Assembly (NCBI GenBank): GCA_027295365.1
Contig: JAPULD010000072.1
Coordinates: 1 to 18,968, forward strand
DNA from: Planctomycetota bacterium
GTDB lineage: Bacteria; Planctomycetota; Phycisphaerae; Phycisphaerales; SM1A02
Length of the DNA stretch: 18,968 nucleotides
Direction of reading: 5' to 3'
Below the pieces are notes generated by a model. The model was not told where the DNA came from and did not search any database. It was given only the letters and a program-made list of their open reading frames with translations. Shown here one piece after another: positions 1 through 7,602 of the stretch. Numbering within the stretch: position 1 is the first letter of the stretch; every line of letters starts with the position of its first letter. The translations under genes were made by a program, and so were the position numbers.

Positions 1-363
1 GACGCGAGATCGGGTCGGCTCGGGATCCGAAACCGGCTCCAAAGTGCCTATCCAGGCCCCCAGGCGATCACTGGGCCAGGGACCATCACCATCTCCTGGC
101 GTCATCAATTCCATTGTCGAAGCGGCATGGATGTCTGATTCTCGAAGACCTGCGTTCTCAATCAGAGCGATCTGGAGTTCGTGTGCACTAGCGGAAAAGG
201 GATGCGCAAGAATTGCCGATTCAATCGCGACCTGAGTGCCGCCAGAATCGCTTTCGCCGTGTGCTTCACTTTTCTGGGTATTTTCGTGTCGCCACCGGGA
301 AAAAGCAGACCCGGATTCCGCCCAGAGATGAAGGCGGTTTTCAGTCCAATTGGCATGCAACAC
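1..363 (-). CDS. SNF2-type DEAD/DEAH helicase, N-terminal part (runs off left edge)
   Basis: The minus strand is open for 121 codons from 363 to the window edge. The translation begins with LHANWTENRLHLWAESG and later has AHPFSASAHELQIALIENAG and GPWPSDRLGAW. The LHA-W-----L-LWAE opening, the HPF block and the GP-PS-RL block resemble my recollection of the N-terminal accessory region of bacterial SNF2 helicases; the ATPase core would lie beyond position 1. These enzymes are ATP-dependent translocases acting on nucleic acid in the cytoplasm. The start is uncertain because there is no in-frame ATG. GTG at 363 is the nearest standard start, but the purine-rich AAGGGAGA at 381-388 sits 17 bases away. 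It lies only 5 bases from an in-frame ATC at 375. The gene follows tRNA-Lys on the same strand. Family assignment is by remembered pattern only, with no catalytic motif visible. Confidence 0.6.
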   Translation of the reverse strand, partial: MLHANWTENRLHLWAESGSAFSRWRHENTQKSEAHGESDSGGTQVAIESAILAHPFSASAHELQIALIENAGLRESDIHAASTMELMTPGDGDGPWPSDRLGAWIGTLEPVSDPEPTRSRV

Positions 364-394
364 CAGAATCGAGATGGCTCTCTCCCTTATCCGT

Positions 395-420
395 AAAAAA
401 ACCGGACCCGAATCAGGCCC
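395..420 (-). terminator. Possible intrinsic terminator after tRNA-Lys
   Basis: On the minus strand a 5-base-pair stem GGGCC/GGTCC (one G-U pair, 7-base loop) at 404-420 is followed by two G and seven T (395-401). It starts just after the tRNA 3' end at 426, so it would end that transcript. The stem is short, so strength is doubtful. Confidence 0.4.
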
Positions 421-425
421 TCCAA

Positions 426-498
426 TGATCACGCTGGGGCTCGAACCCAGGACCTACCGCTTAAAAGGCGGTTGCTCTACCAACTGAGCTACGCGATC
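426..498 (-). tRNA. tRNA-Lys (anticodon TTT)
   Basis: The minus strand folds into a complete cloverleaf. The acceptor stem GATCGCG pairs with CGTGATC (one G-U pair), with discriminator A at 426. The D-arm contains GTAGCTCAGTTGGTAGAGC, the anticodon stem is ACCGC/GCGGT with loop CTTTTAA, and the T-arm contains GGTTCGAGCCCC. Anticodon TTT reads lysine codons. No CCA is encoded; the following bases are TTGGAGG. Confidence 0.96.
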
Positions 499-879
499 GA
501 GCGAATCGAGCAGTGTAGCCCCGATTCTGCCCCCCGGCGATGGGGCGACAAAAAACTCGAGGCCCAGCCCGGAGCATTAAAAAAAACGATGCTTCATTTC
601 CTGACAGAACCACTCAGGCGGAGGTCCGATCATGCCGATAACCCGCTGTCGGACCCACGACCTTGGACGAGTCAGGGGTTCAAGAAGACCCTGATAATCG
701 TCCGATAAGAGGCTGTCCGGACGGAAAGCCGACATGTGGGTGCGGATGGATCCGCCCCGTTTCAAATGACTGACCAGCCGCAATTCGGCGGAGCCGAAGG
801 AAGCGCAAGGCCGGGTCCACCTTCGGACCGAGCAAAATTGCCTTGCCAGCTATTTGTGGAAAGACGCGAAGTGAACTGC
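499..879. other. Gene-free leader region with several small hairpins
   Basis: I see no convincing gene between tRNA-Lys and the first lipoprotein. Several short inverted repeats are present: GCGGAT-GG-ATCCGC near 740-755, TTCGGC-GGA-GCCGAA near 783-798, and GGTCC-ACCTTC-GGACC near 815-830. The last can also compete with a CCGAAGG/CCTTCGG pairing. This could be a folded 5' leader for the lipoprotein operon. The frame of the downstream gene stays open upstream to 736, but that extension carries no signal sequence and would bury the lipobox. Confidence 0.35.
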
Positions 880-2160
880 ATGAACCTCCACGCAATTCGG
901 CCCCTGCTTCTTCTTCTCCCCTTCGCCATTGGCGGCTGCAATACGTCACCCGTGGTGAAGCATGAGCCTTACCGGGACATCAATATCGCGAATGCCAAGG
1001 CGAATTCCGATTCGAGGCAAGTCGCCGAGGCTCCATTCCAGCCAATGATCAATACGGCTCCGAAGCCTTACGAATCGACCTACGACTTTCAGAATGCTTC
1101 GAACGTGAGCTTCGGATCGGGTGAGATGTATCACACGCCGACCCCTGTGCAACGACGCTCGACTTCCCGGACCAACCTCATCGGTCTGTACGGCGAAATT
1201 TACCCTTCCACCAGCAATCGCAGTGATCCCACGGATGGCAATCGAAACCTCACGCAGGTGACGTTCGCCGAAGAGGGTTCATGTTTCGATCCTGATGTCG
1301 ATCCCACCGGGCAAAGGCTGGTCTTCGCTTCGACGAGGCACCGCGATACCGCGGACATCTACATCAAATCGACGACGGGCAAGACGATCACCCAGATCAC
1401 GACCGATCCCGCGATCGACCTGATGCCAACGTTCGATTCGAGCGGCAAGCGATTGGCCTTCGCTTCGAACCGTGATGGCAACTGGAATATTTTCATCACC
1501 TCCATCGAAGGTGGGCGCCCGATCCAACTCACGTCCAGCCCCGCTGACGAATTGCATCCGACCTGGTCGCCCGACGGACGCTACGTCGCCTTCTGCAAAT
1601 TCGGAACGCAGTCGGGTCGTTGGGAAATCTGGGTCCTGAACGTCGAGAAGCCGGGGACGCAAAGCTTTCTGGATTACGGACTGTTCCCTCGGTGGAGCCC
1701 CGACGTCGCGAAGAACAAGATCCTCTTTCAGCGTTCCCGCCAGCGGGGCAGCCGATACCACAGCATCTGGACGATCGATTTCGTGAATGGGGAAGCCATG
1801 TACCCCACGGAAATCGCTTCGGCGGCAAACGCCGCGATCATCAACCCGACGTGGTCGCCGGATGGCCGGCGTATCGCATTCGTCTCGATCGTCGATCCCG
1901 ATGAAGAGCCCGGCACCCCCAGCCAGTCGGACTTGTGGGTCGTCAACGACGATGGCACCAACCGCACCACCCTCACGAACGGTGACTTTGCGAACTACCA
2001 ACCCGTCTGGGCGTTCGATGGCATGGTGTACTTCGTCTCCAATCGCTCCGGCAACGAGAACATCTGGGCGGTCTCCGCTGGCCGCTCCTCTTACGCGATG
2101 CCCCGTCAGGGTGTCGTCAACGTCGATCCGAATCAGGTCGGCCCGCCCCATCAGCCCTGA
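880..2160 (+). CDS. TolB-like beta-propeller lipoprotein
   Basis: A 426-residue protein starting at ATG 880; the longer start at 736 was rejected because the lipoprotein signal begins here. Residues 1-20 form a signal peptide with a hydrophobic LLLLLPFA stretch ending in lipobox IGGC (Cys20). From about 130 it carries PD40/WD40-like propeller blades of the kind found in the C-terminal domain of TolB: DPTGQRLVFASTR (141-153), SSGKRLAFASNRDGNWNIF (187-205), TWSPDGRYVAFC (228-239), TWSPDGRRIAFVS (324-336) and a last blade at 374-398. There is no TolB N-terminal domain; the 110 residues after Cys20 look like a linker. The likely location is the periplasmic face of a membrane. It is the first gene of a plus-strand cluster, 85 bases before a second lipoprotein carrying an N-terminal-TolB-like fold. 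The precise function is unknown. Confidence 0.88.
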   Translation: MNLHAIRPLLLLLPFAIGGCNTSPVVKHEPYRDINIANAKANSDSRQVAEAPFQPMINTAPKPYESTYDFQNASNVSFGSGEMYHTPTPVQRRSTSRTNLIGLYGEIYPSTSNRSDPTDGNRNLTQVTFAEEGSCFDPDVDPTGQRLVFASTRHRDTADIYIKSTTGKTITQITTDPAIDLMPTFDSSGKRLAFASNRDGNWNIFITSIEGGRPIQLTSSPADELHPTWSPDGRYVAFCKFGTQSGRWEIWVLNVEKPGTQSFLDYGLFPRWSPDVAKNKILFQRSRQRGSRYHSIWTIDFVNGEAMYPTEIASAANAAIINPTWSPDGRRIAFVSIVDPDEEPGTPSQSDLWVVNDDGTNRTTLTNGDFANYQPVWAFDGMVYFVSNRSGNENIWAVSAGRSSYAMPRQGVVNVDPNQVGPPHQP

Positions 2161-2245
2161 TCGCTGACCCCAAACTCGGGCTCGGGACTCGAAAGAGTCT
2201 CGCGTCGATTACGACAAGCGGAGCTAGTCGAGAAGGCAGGACGCC

Positions 2246-3019
2246 ATGACAAGTGCACAGTTCTTGCAGCCAGGTAGGCTCCCGATCCGGTTCCGACGGA
2301 CGATCATCGTCAGTCTGCTCATGGTCGGGCTGTTGATGTCGTGCGAGACGCAGAAACTGCAGTCGCCCGATTTCCTGAAAGCCCCCTACCGCACCGCTCA
2401 GCTCTGGGCCGTCGCGCCGTTCAACAATGAATCCGGCAGTTCGCTGGTCGAGACGTATCGGATAGCCGACCTCTTCACGGAGCAGGTCCAGCAGGTCGAG
2501 GGCTTGAATGCCCTGCCGGTCAATCGCGTCATCGTCGCGATGCGCCAACTCGAGTTGGAATCCATCACGACCCCCGAAGACGCGGGCACGTTGCTTCGCT
2601 TGTTGGGTGTCGATGGCCTGATCGTCGGCACCATCAGCTCGTACGACGCCTATCCCCCTCCCAAGATGGGCGTGGCATTACAGCTTTATCACCGCAACGA
2701 GGACGGCAGTTACTCGGATCTCGATCCCCGGGCCCTGACGAAGGCCCCGACGGACGATCCCCCGATGCATTTTGTTTCGATTCAAACCCCCCAGGCCCAG
2801 GCCGCGGGAGTGTTCGACGCCTCGAACCACCAGACTTTGATGTGGCTCGAGCAATACACGACGGGGCGCACCGAACCCGACAGCGCTTTCGGCGATGAGG
2901 CCTATCTGGTCAGCATGGAACTGTTCACGGAATTTGTGAGTTATCGGTTGATTCACGACTTGCTCGAATTCGAGCAGCACCGGATTCAACCTTCTGAAAC
3001 CCAGGAACCCGTGCGCTGA
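2246..3019 (+). CDS. LpoB/TolB-N-like lipoprotein
   Basis: A 257-residue protein with ribosome-binding site AAGGCAGG at 2233-2240, 5 bases before ATG 2246. A basic N-terminus (RFRR) and hydrophobic IIVSLLMVGLL lead to a lipobox ending at Cys33. Residues about 48-160 (WAVAPFNNESG, ETYRIADLFTEQVQQVEGL, VIVAMRQLEL, LLRLLGVDGLIVGTISSYD) match the alpha/beta anticodon-binding-like fold shared by TolB N-terminal domains, FlgO/CsgG-type proteins and LpoB, the lipoprotein activator of penicillin-binding protein 1B. The C-terminal 100 residues are less conserved and predicted soluble. It sits between the propeller lipoprotein (85-base gap) and a small hypothetical gene (36-base gap), so co-transcription is likely. 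It could assist an envelope complex together with the propeller protein, but that is inference. Confidence 0.75.
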   Translation: MTSAQFLQPGRLPIRFRRTIIVSLLMVGLLMSCETQKLQSPDFLKAPYRTAQLWAVAPFNNESGSSLVETYRIADLFTEQVQQVEGLNALPVNRVIVAMRQLELESITTPEDAGTLLRLLGVDGLIVGTISSYDAYPPPKMGVALQLYHRNEDGSYSDLDPRALTKAPTDDPPMHFVSIQTPQAQAAGVFDASNHQTLMWLEQYTTGRTEPDSAFGDEAYLVSMELFTEFVSYRLIHDLLEFEQHRIQPSETQEPVR

Positions 3020-3055
3020 GGCCTTTCGGTCTTCGGCGCCAGCCGAGGACCGACG

Positions 3056-3367
3056 ATGGCCGAACTACGTTCCCATCAACATCATTATCTGAGCCAGGGC
3101 GCGATCCCTTCGTCGCCCATCGTGCGCTCACGTCACATCATCACCTTGGTGAAGGGCGAACAGCGTTGGAGGTTTCACCTCGAACGGGGCCATGAACGCG
3201 AGATGATCGATCACGTGGCGCAGCTCGCGGAAGATCCCGCTCATCCGCTGGACTGGTTCGACGCCGCGGTCGTCTCCCACCAGATCACAAAACAACTTGA
3301 ATCGTCACTCGCCGATCCGGAACAGCCCGGTCAGGACGGCAACTTGAATTCCAACGACGCCTCCTGA
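3056..3367 (+). CDS. Small hypothetical protein
   Basis: A 103-residue protein with ribosome-binding site GAGGA at 3045-3049, 6 bases before ATG 3056. There is no signal peptide or membrane segment, so it is probably cytoplasmic. The sequence is mixed and charged, with a central RHIITLVKGEQRWRFHLERG block that looks like two beta strands, then a helical region (EREMIDHVAQLAED, FDAAVVSHQITKQLE) and an acidic tail. I do not recognise the family. Its stop codon overlaps TGAGG, a possible ribosome-binding site for the upstream alternative start (3376) of the recombinase gene, so translation may be coupled. Confidence 0.7.
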   Translation: MAELRSHQHHYLSQGAIPSSPIVRSRHIITLVKGEQRWRFHLERGHEREMIDHVAQLAEDPAHPLDWFDAAVVSHQITKQLESSLADPEQPGQDGNLNSNDAS

Positions 3368-3429
3368 GGCGTCAGATGCATAGCGCTTTCACTGTCAAAG
3401 CAGTTGACTCATATAGAGGCCAGAGATCA

Positions 3430-4461
3430 ATGAGCAGTTCAAAACGGAACCATCTCCCAATCGTCGACGAATTCCTCCGGTACCTGCTGGACGATCGTCA
3501 TTTCAGTCCTTACACGGCCCGCTGTTACGGCGTGGACCTGAGGCAGTACGTCGAGTTTCTCGGCGACGAGTTCAACCTCGGGACAAGCCGCGAACAGGAG
3601 CATCAAGCCTTCCAGACTCGAAACAACGGCATGTCCAACGCCGACGTGGTGGCCAAAGTCACGCCGGCCACCGTGACCGACGCGATGTTTGCGGCGGAAG
3701 TCGATACGATTCGAGCCTTTCTGGTTCGGCTCGAGGAGAATCAGTATTCCGCAGCCACCATGGCAAGGAAGATCGCGACGCTCCGTTCCTTCCATCGATG
3801 GATGGAAAAGTTCAATCTCATCGGCAACAACCCGATGCAGCTCATCCGCACGCCCAAGCAAAACAAGCGTCTGCCCAAGGCCATCAACGTCGAGGAAGTC
3901 GAGAAGCTTCTGGCGGCCCCGGACGACAGCGATCTCCTGGGGGCCCGCGACCGGGCGATCCTTGAAGCGTTGTATTCCACCGGCATTCGCGTCAGCGAAC
4001 TTGTCGGCATCAACCATGGCGACTTCGATGCGAACGACCAATCGCTCGTCATCCGCGGCAAGGGACGCAAGGAACGCATCGTCCCCCTCGGGTCGCATGC
4101 CATGAAGGCGATCAACCACTACCTCAATATCCTCAACCTGCACTATCAGCAGGCCGGCGTGAACGCCACCCCCGATTCGCCGATCTTCATCAACAAGCAC
4201 GGCACGCGACTCTCGACCCGATCCGTCCGCCGCAAGGTCAGCAAGTATCTGGCTGAGGCAGGACTCGATCCCACGATCAGCCCCCACACGCTCCGTCACA
4301 GCTTTGCGACTCACCTGCTCGACAACGGAGCCGACCTGCGCAGCGTGCAGGAACTTCTCGGCCACCAGTCATTGTCAACGACCCAGGTGTACACGCATCT
4401 CACCACGCAACGCATGCGTGAAGCGTACGACGAAGCTCACCCCCGCGCCGAAGCGGGTTGA
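3430..4461 (+). CDS. xerC: Tyrosine recombinase XerC-type
   Basis: A 343-residue integrase-family recombinase. All catalytic residues are present: Arg187 (STGIRVSEL), Lys211 (GKGRKERIVPLG), His286 and Arg289 (SPHTLRHSFATHLL), His312 (LLGHQSLSTTQ) and the nucleophile Tyr321 (QVYTHL). The C-terminal YDEAHPRA resembles XerC more than XerD. The family resolves chromosome dimers at dif during cell division. The N-terminal SAM-like domain has an insertion of about 35 residues (roughly 48-85) between the DLRQYVEFL helix and the DTIRAFL helix. I chose ATG 3430 because the family N-terminus follows at once. ATG 3376 has the better-spaced GAGG (3366-3369) and would add 18 residues. It is the last gene of the plus-strand cluster, followed by a strong terminator. 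Confidence 0.92.
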   Translation: MSSSKRNHLPIVDEFLRYLLDDRHFSPYTARCYGVDLRQYVEFLGDEFNLGTSREQEHQAFQTRNNGMSNADVVAKVTPATVTDAMFAAEVDTIRAFLVRLEENQYSAATMARKIATLRSFHRWMEKFNLIGNNPMQLIRTPKQNKRLPKAINVEEVEKLLAAPDDSDLLGARDRAILEALYSTGIRVSELVGINHGDFDANDQSLVIRGKGRKERIVPLGSHAMKAINHYLNILNLHYQQAGVNATPDSPIFINKHGTRLSTRSVRRKVSKYLAEAGLDPTISPHTLRHSFATHLLDNGADLRSVQELLGHQSLSTTQVYTHLTTQRMREAYDEAHPRAEAG

Positions 4462-4470
4462 CCCTTTGCA

Positions 4471-4492
4471 GCAATGGCCACGACGCCATTGC
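4471..4492 (+). repeat. Perfect hairpin after xerC
   Basis: GCAATGGC and GCCATTGC form a perfect 8-base-pair stem with a 6-base loop (CACGAC). No T-run follows, so it is not itself a terminator. It may shield the transcript 3' end together with the next hairpin. Confidence 0.5.
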
Positions 4493-4510
4493 GAACAACA
4501 AGGCAGCACA

Positions 4511-4551
4511 AGCTCGGGACGCCTGGTGGGAGCGTCCCGAGCTGTTTTTTT
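4511..4551 (+). terminator. Strong Rho-independent terminator after xerC
   Basis: A perfect 12-base-pair stem AGCTCGGGACGC/GCGTCCCGAGCT (4511-4522 with 4532-4543), 9-base loop, then G and seven T (4545-4551). It lies between the convergent xerC and phosphatase genes. The stem is symmetric, but the T-run serves the plus strand only. Confidence 0.93.
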
Positions 4552-4574
4552 GAGCGTGCATCGGTGCGCCAGTT

Positions 4575-6740
4575 CTAGTCCCGATCTTCCACGAACTTCA
4601 CTACAATCAACGTGATGTCGTCCGCTTGATCTCGGGCGCCCCGGAAGACCCTGACGGCATCAATCACCGCATCGGCGATGACGTCGGCCGATTCGCTAGC
4701 CTTTGCTCGAACGACGTCCTTCATCCGTTCTTTGCTGAACATTTCATCCTGTTCATTCCTGGCTTCCCAGATGCCATCCGTACCAAGCAGGATGACCTGA
4801 CCCTCGTCGAACCCGCTTCTCGACTCTTCGTGGTATTCCCACGTCTCGTCAACCCCGAGTGGAACATCCCGACCTTCCAGTTCATCAAATGAATCGCTCG
4901 TCGGGTCGTAGACGATCGCGGGATCGTGCCCCGCGCTGACCCAGCGTCCGGTGAACTGGGCGGTGTCCAATTCGAGATAGAAGAAGGTCATGAATTTTCC
5001 GGCCGGGGTGTCCTGAGCGATCTGACGATTCATGTCGCCCAGAACCTCCGAGACGTCACCGCCCTGGTGTGCCCTGATCTTCAAGACAGCCCGGGCGGCA
5101 GTCATGAGAAGCGCGGCGGCGATTCCATGCCCCGTGACATCGCCAATTGCCACTCCCACGCGCCGGGGACCGAAGGAATCAAAATGAATGAAATCGTAGT
5201 AATCACCCCCCGTCTCATCACAGTAGACGCTCCGTCCTGCGATATCGAGCCCCTTGATATCAGGCGGCTTCCCTGGCAGCAGGTGTTGCTGCACTTCCTT
5301 GGCCAGGGCCAATGATTCCTTGAGCTTGAGTCGATCCTGGAGATGAGGCACCATGGCATTGAAGGACTCGCCTAGTTCGCCAAACTCGTCGGCCCGAGTG
5401 ATCTCGGCCCTTGCCTCGAGGTCGCCCTCGGCGATACGACTCGCCGCTTGGGCCAGCCTTTGTATCGGAAGCGTTACCTGACGGGAGACGAGAAAGGCAA
5501 TCAGAATCACGACCCCGATCACCAACGTCAGCAACACTCCGGTAAACTGAAATTGTCGTTCCAATCGCTGACGAACCTTTGTTTCCGAGAGCGCCACTTC
5601 CGCGAGAATGTCCCGGAAGGGCACGATGATGACCAGCGAAGCGCCGGACTTCATCTGGTTCGGCTGATCGGGGGGGACCAGGGGACCGCATCCCCAGAGA
5701 CAATCCTCACCTTGGTAGGGCATCCTTCGAACGCTGGTCACGCCATTGGCTATGTCGGCGATCATTTCATCAAACGACTTCTGATCCGAGGAGCGCAACA
5801 CTTCGAGTTCGACCTCGGTTTCCCAATCGCGCTCGGTGTGCGTGTATGCCTGCTGCGCAACGACGGTGAGTTCGATCTCGCCCGTCTCGGAGTTGGGCAG
5901 GAGCAGCGACAGCGCCGCCTTGGCGCCCTTGAGCCAGTCCTCGGGAATGTCGAGTATCTTGATGATCTGGGTCATCGAGATGTCGATGGCCGTCACCCCG
6001 ACCAGGGAACCGTCGGGCTTGAAGATGGGGGCGGCCCGCGTGAGCATGAGCTTGCCTGTGCTGGCGTCGATGATGGGCGTCATCCATTGGGGTATCCCGG
6101 TGTCGATGACGTTCTTGTACCACACGCGTTCCCGCCCGTCGTACGCCTCGGGATACCCGCCATGTCCCGGGTAGGCGGACTGCACCCCCGAGTTCATGGC
6201 GGTGTACTGCCAGAGGATCAGGTTTGGATGCCGATCGTGCACGAACCGGTAGCTGTCGATCATCGAAGCAAGACGGGCCAGGTCGCCGGCGGCCTGCTCC
6301 GGACGAATGCCCGGCGACAATCGGATGACCGGCACGTCGTAGGACACGTGCATGGACTTGAGGACACCCGTTTCGTCATAGCGGGAATGCGCCGGCGATT
6401 CGACCAACCCGGGAGGCGGCGTGGCCGGATCGTCAAACTCCGAGTCAAGGTAGGCTCGACCCGACACCACGGGATCTCCCGCCAGAAGACGCTCGGCGGA
6501 CTTCGCCTGGATGTCCACCGCAGTGGAAATGATCGTTCGATCCCGTTCCAGCATCGCGACCGCCCGATCGACGATGTCCTCGAGTTGGCTGTAGGCGATG
6601 GTCACCAGCGTCCGGGAGATGTCATCGACGAGTTCCCGGCTCATGGTCTGGCCACTGATTCGCCCGATGAGCCCGGTCGTCAGCGATGGCACGAGGGCGA
6701 TGACCAGCAGCAGAATCATCAGTTTCCAGCGGATACGCAT
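4575..6740 (-). CDS. Membrane Cache-HAMP-PP2C (SpoIIE/RsbU-type) phosphatase
   Basis: A 721-residue sensor phosphatase. Order of parts: membrane helix 7-25; periplasmic sensor about 30-395, with a Cache-like core (RERVWYKNVIDTG, LMLTRAAPIFKPDG, VGVTAIDISM at 203-256); second helix 400-418; HAMP 420-472; and a SpoIIE-type PP2C phosphatase from about 480 to the end. Metal-binding motifs are intact: ETGGDYYDF (509-517), GDVTGHG (533-539), GTDGIWEA (653-660) and DQADDIT (704-710). Such enzymes dephosphorylate anti-sigma-factor antagonists in partner-switching stress pathways; no partner kinase or antagonist is encoded nearby. The start is ATG 6740, with AGAGG ending 6 bases upstream. An in-frame TTG at 6746 would abut that site and is less likely. 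The gene is divergent from the potassium channel gene. Confidence 0.92.
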   Translation of the reverse strand: MRIRWKLMILLLVIALVPSLTTGLIGRISGQTMSRELVDDISRTLVTIAYSQLEDIVDRAVAMLERDRTIISTAVDIQAKSAERLLAGDPVVSGRAYLDSEFDDPATPPPGLVESPAHSRYDETGVLKSMHVSYDVPVIRLSPGIRPEQAAGDLARLASMIDSYRFVHDRHPNLILWQYTAMNSGVQSAYPGHGGYPEAYDGRERVWYKNVIDTGIPQWMTPIIDASTGKLMLTRAAPIFKPDGSLVGVTAIDISMTQIIKILDIPEDWLKGAKAALSLLLPNSETGEIELTVVAQQAYTHTERDWETEVELEVLRSSDQKSFDEMIADIANGVTSVRRMPYQGEDCLWGCGPLVPPDQPNQMKSGASLVIIVPFRDILAEVALSETKVRQRLERQFQFTGVLLTLVIGVVILIAFLVSRQVTLPIQRLAQAASRIAEGDLEARAEITRADEFGELGESFNAMVPHLQDRLKLKESLALAKEVQQHLLPGKPPDIKGLDIAGRSVYCDETGGDYYDFIHFDSFGPRRVGVAIGDVTGHGIAAALLMTAARAVLKIRAHQGGDVSEVLGDMNRQIAQDTPAGKFMTFFYLELDTAQFTGRWVSAGHDPAIVYDPTSDSFDELEGRDVPLGVDETWEYHEESRSGFDEGQVILLGTDGIWEARNEQDEMFSKERMKDVVRAKASESADVIADAVIDAVRVFRGARDQADDITLIVVKFVEDRD

Positions 6741-6855
6741 GGTCAACCTCTTGTCGCCCGCATCATACGACCTTGTGCAAGATGAGCGAGAAACCGTAAG
6801 CTGTCGGCATAATGGGCCGACGCGAACCCTGTGGCATCAACCCGGATCTCCTGCC

Positions 6856-7563
6856 ATGACACCTGGAACCGAATCGATTCGTCAAGGAATCTCACAGGGC
6901 CGGAGCTGGTTCTCCCACCATTCCTGTTTGTTTCTCCTGGTGGCGCTCCTCCTACACCTGATCGTTGATGCTCTGTTCAGCGACGTGAACAGCCGGGCCT
7001 TGCTCGGCGTCCTGACCACCTTGATCCTGATCACCTCGTTGTACGCCGTGAATTACGCGCGTCGAAGCCTGGGCCTCGCCATTTTTCTGGGGCTGCCTTT
7101 CCTGGCCTCCATCTGGATGCAGGTGTTCCGCGAGAGCTACACCATCAACCTGACCCGGCAGGTCTCGACCTTGCTGTTCCTCGGATTCACCGGATTGATC
7201 CTGTTGAGTCACGTGCTCAACTCGAAGCGGGTGACCCAGGAAACACTGTACGGGGCGGCCAGCATCTATCTCCTGCTGGGCTTCACATGGGGCGCCGCGT
7301 TCGTGCTCCTTGAGAAGATCAGCCCCGGGTCGTTCCAGGGCCTGACGCACGCAGAGCTCCCCTCGTATTTGTCTCGCAATCTCACATACTTCAGTTTTGT
7401 CACGTTGACCACTCTGGGGTATGGCGAAATCATCCCGGTCTCGCCCCTGGCGCGCTCGCTGGCCATCGTGGAAGCCGTGAGTGGTGTGCTATATCTCGCC
7501 TTCCTCGTAGCCCGGCTCGTGGCGATGTACATGGTGCATTCCATGAGCAAAGACGAGCGATGA
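6856..7563 (+). CDS. Six-helix potassium channel family protein
   Basis: A 235-residue integral membrane protein. Hydrophobic segments lie at about 25-42, 48-66, 72-90, 104-121, 133-152 and 200-225. Between the last two is a pore loop with selectivity filter TTLGYGE (185-191), the GYG signature of potassium channels, preceded by SRNLTYFSFV, the pore helix. There is no arginine-rich S4 and no cytoplasmic RCK domain; the C-terminus is short (MSKDER). ATG 6856 was chosen over an upstream frame extension because the membrane protein begins here and the upstream stretch overlaps the divergent phosphatase gene. The ribosome-binding site is weak. It converges, with 39 bases between stops, on a KefB-type antiporter, which suggests a potassium/proton homeostasis locus, although the two are not co-transcribed. 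Confidence 0.88.
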   Translation: MTPGTESIRQGISQGRSWFSHHSCLFLLVALLLHLIVDALFSDVNSRALLGVLTTLILITSLYAVNYARRSLGLAIFLGLPFLASIWMQVFRESYTINLTRQVSTLLFLGFTGLILLSHVLNSKRVTQETLYGAASIYLLLGFTWGAAFVLLEKISPGSFQGLTHAELPSYLSRNLTYFSFVTLTTLGYGEIIPVSPLARSLAIVEAVSGVLYLAFLVARLVAMYMVHSMSKDER

Positions 7564-7602
7564 CGAAGACTGACCGTCTCCGCCACGACAATCATTCATG
7601 AT

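Noticed and set aside
780..840. Possible SRP RNA signature (GAAGGAAGC)
   Set aside because: Only part of the motif matches; the flanking GGTCCGGAAGGAAGCAGCC context and helix 8 pairing are absent.
736..879. N-terminal extension of the propeller lipoprotein to ATG 736
   Set aside because: It would place 48 unrelated residues before a clear signal peptide and lipobox, which must be N-terminal.
1279..2151. 290-residue minus-strand frame
   Set aside because: Antisense to the propeller lipoprotein; Arg/Asp/Gly-rich composition typical of a shadow frame.
5448..6785. 445-residue plus-strand frame
   Set aside because: It is antisense to the phosphatase gene, whose motifs are unmistakable; a typical high-GC shadow frame.
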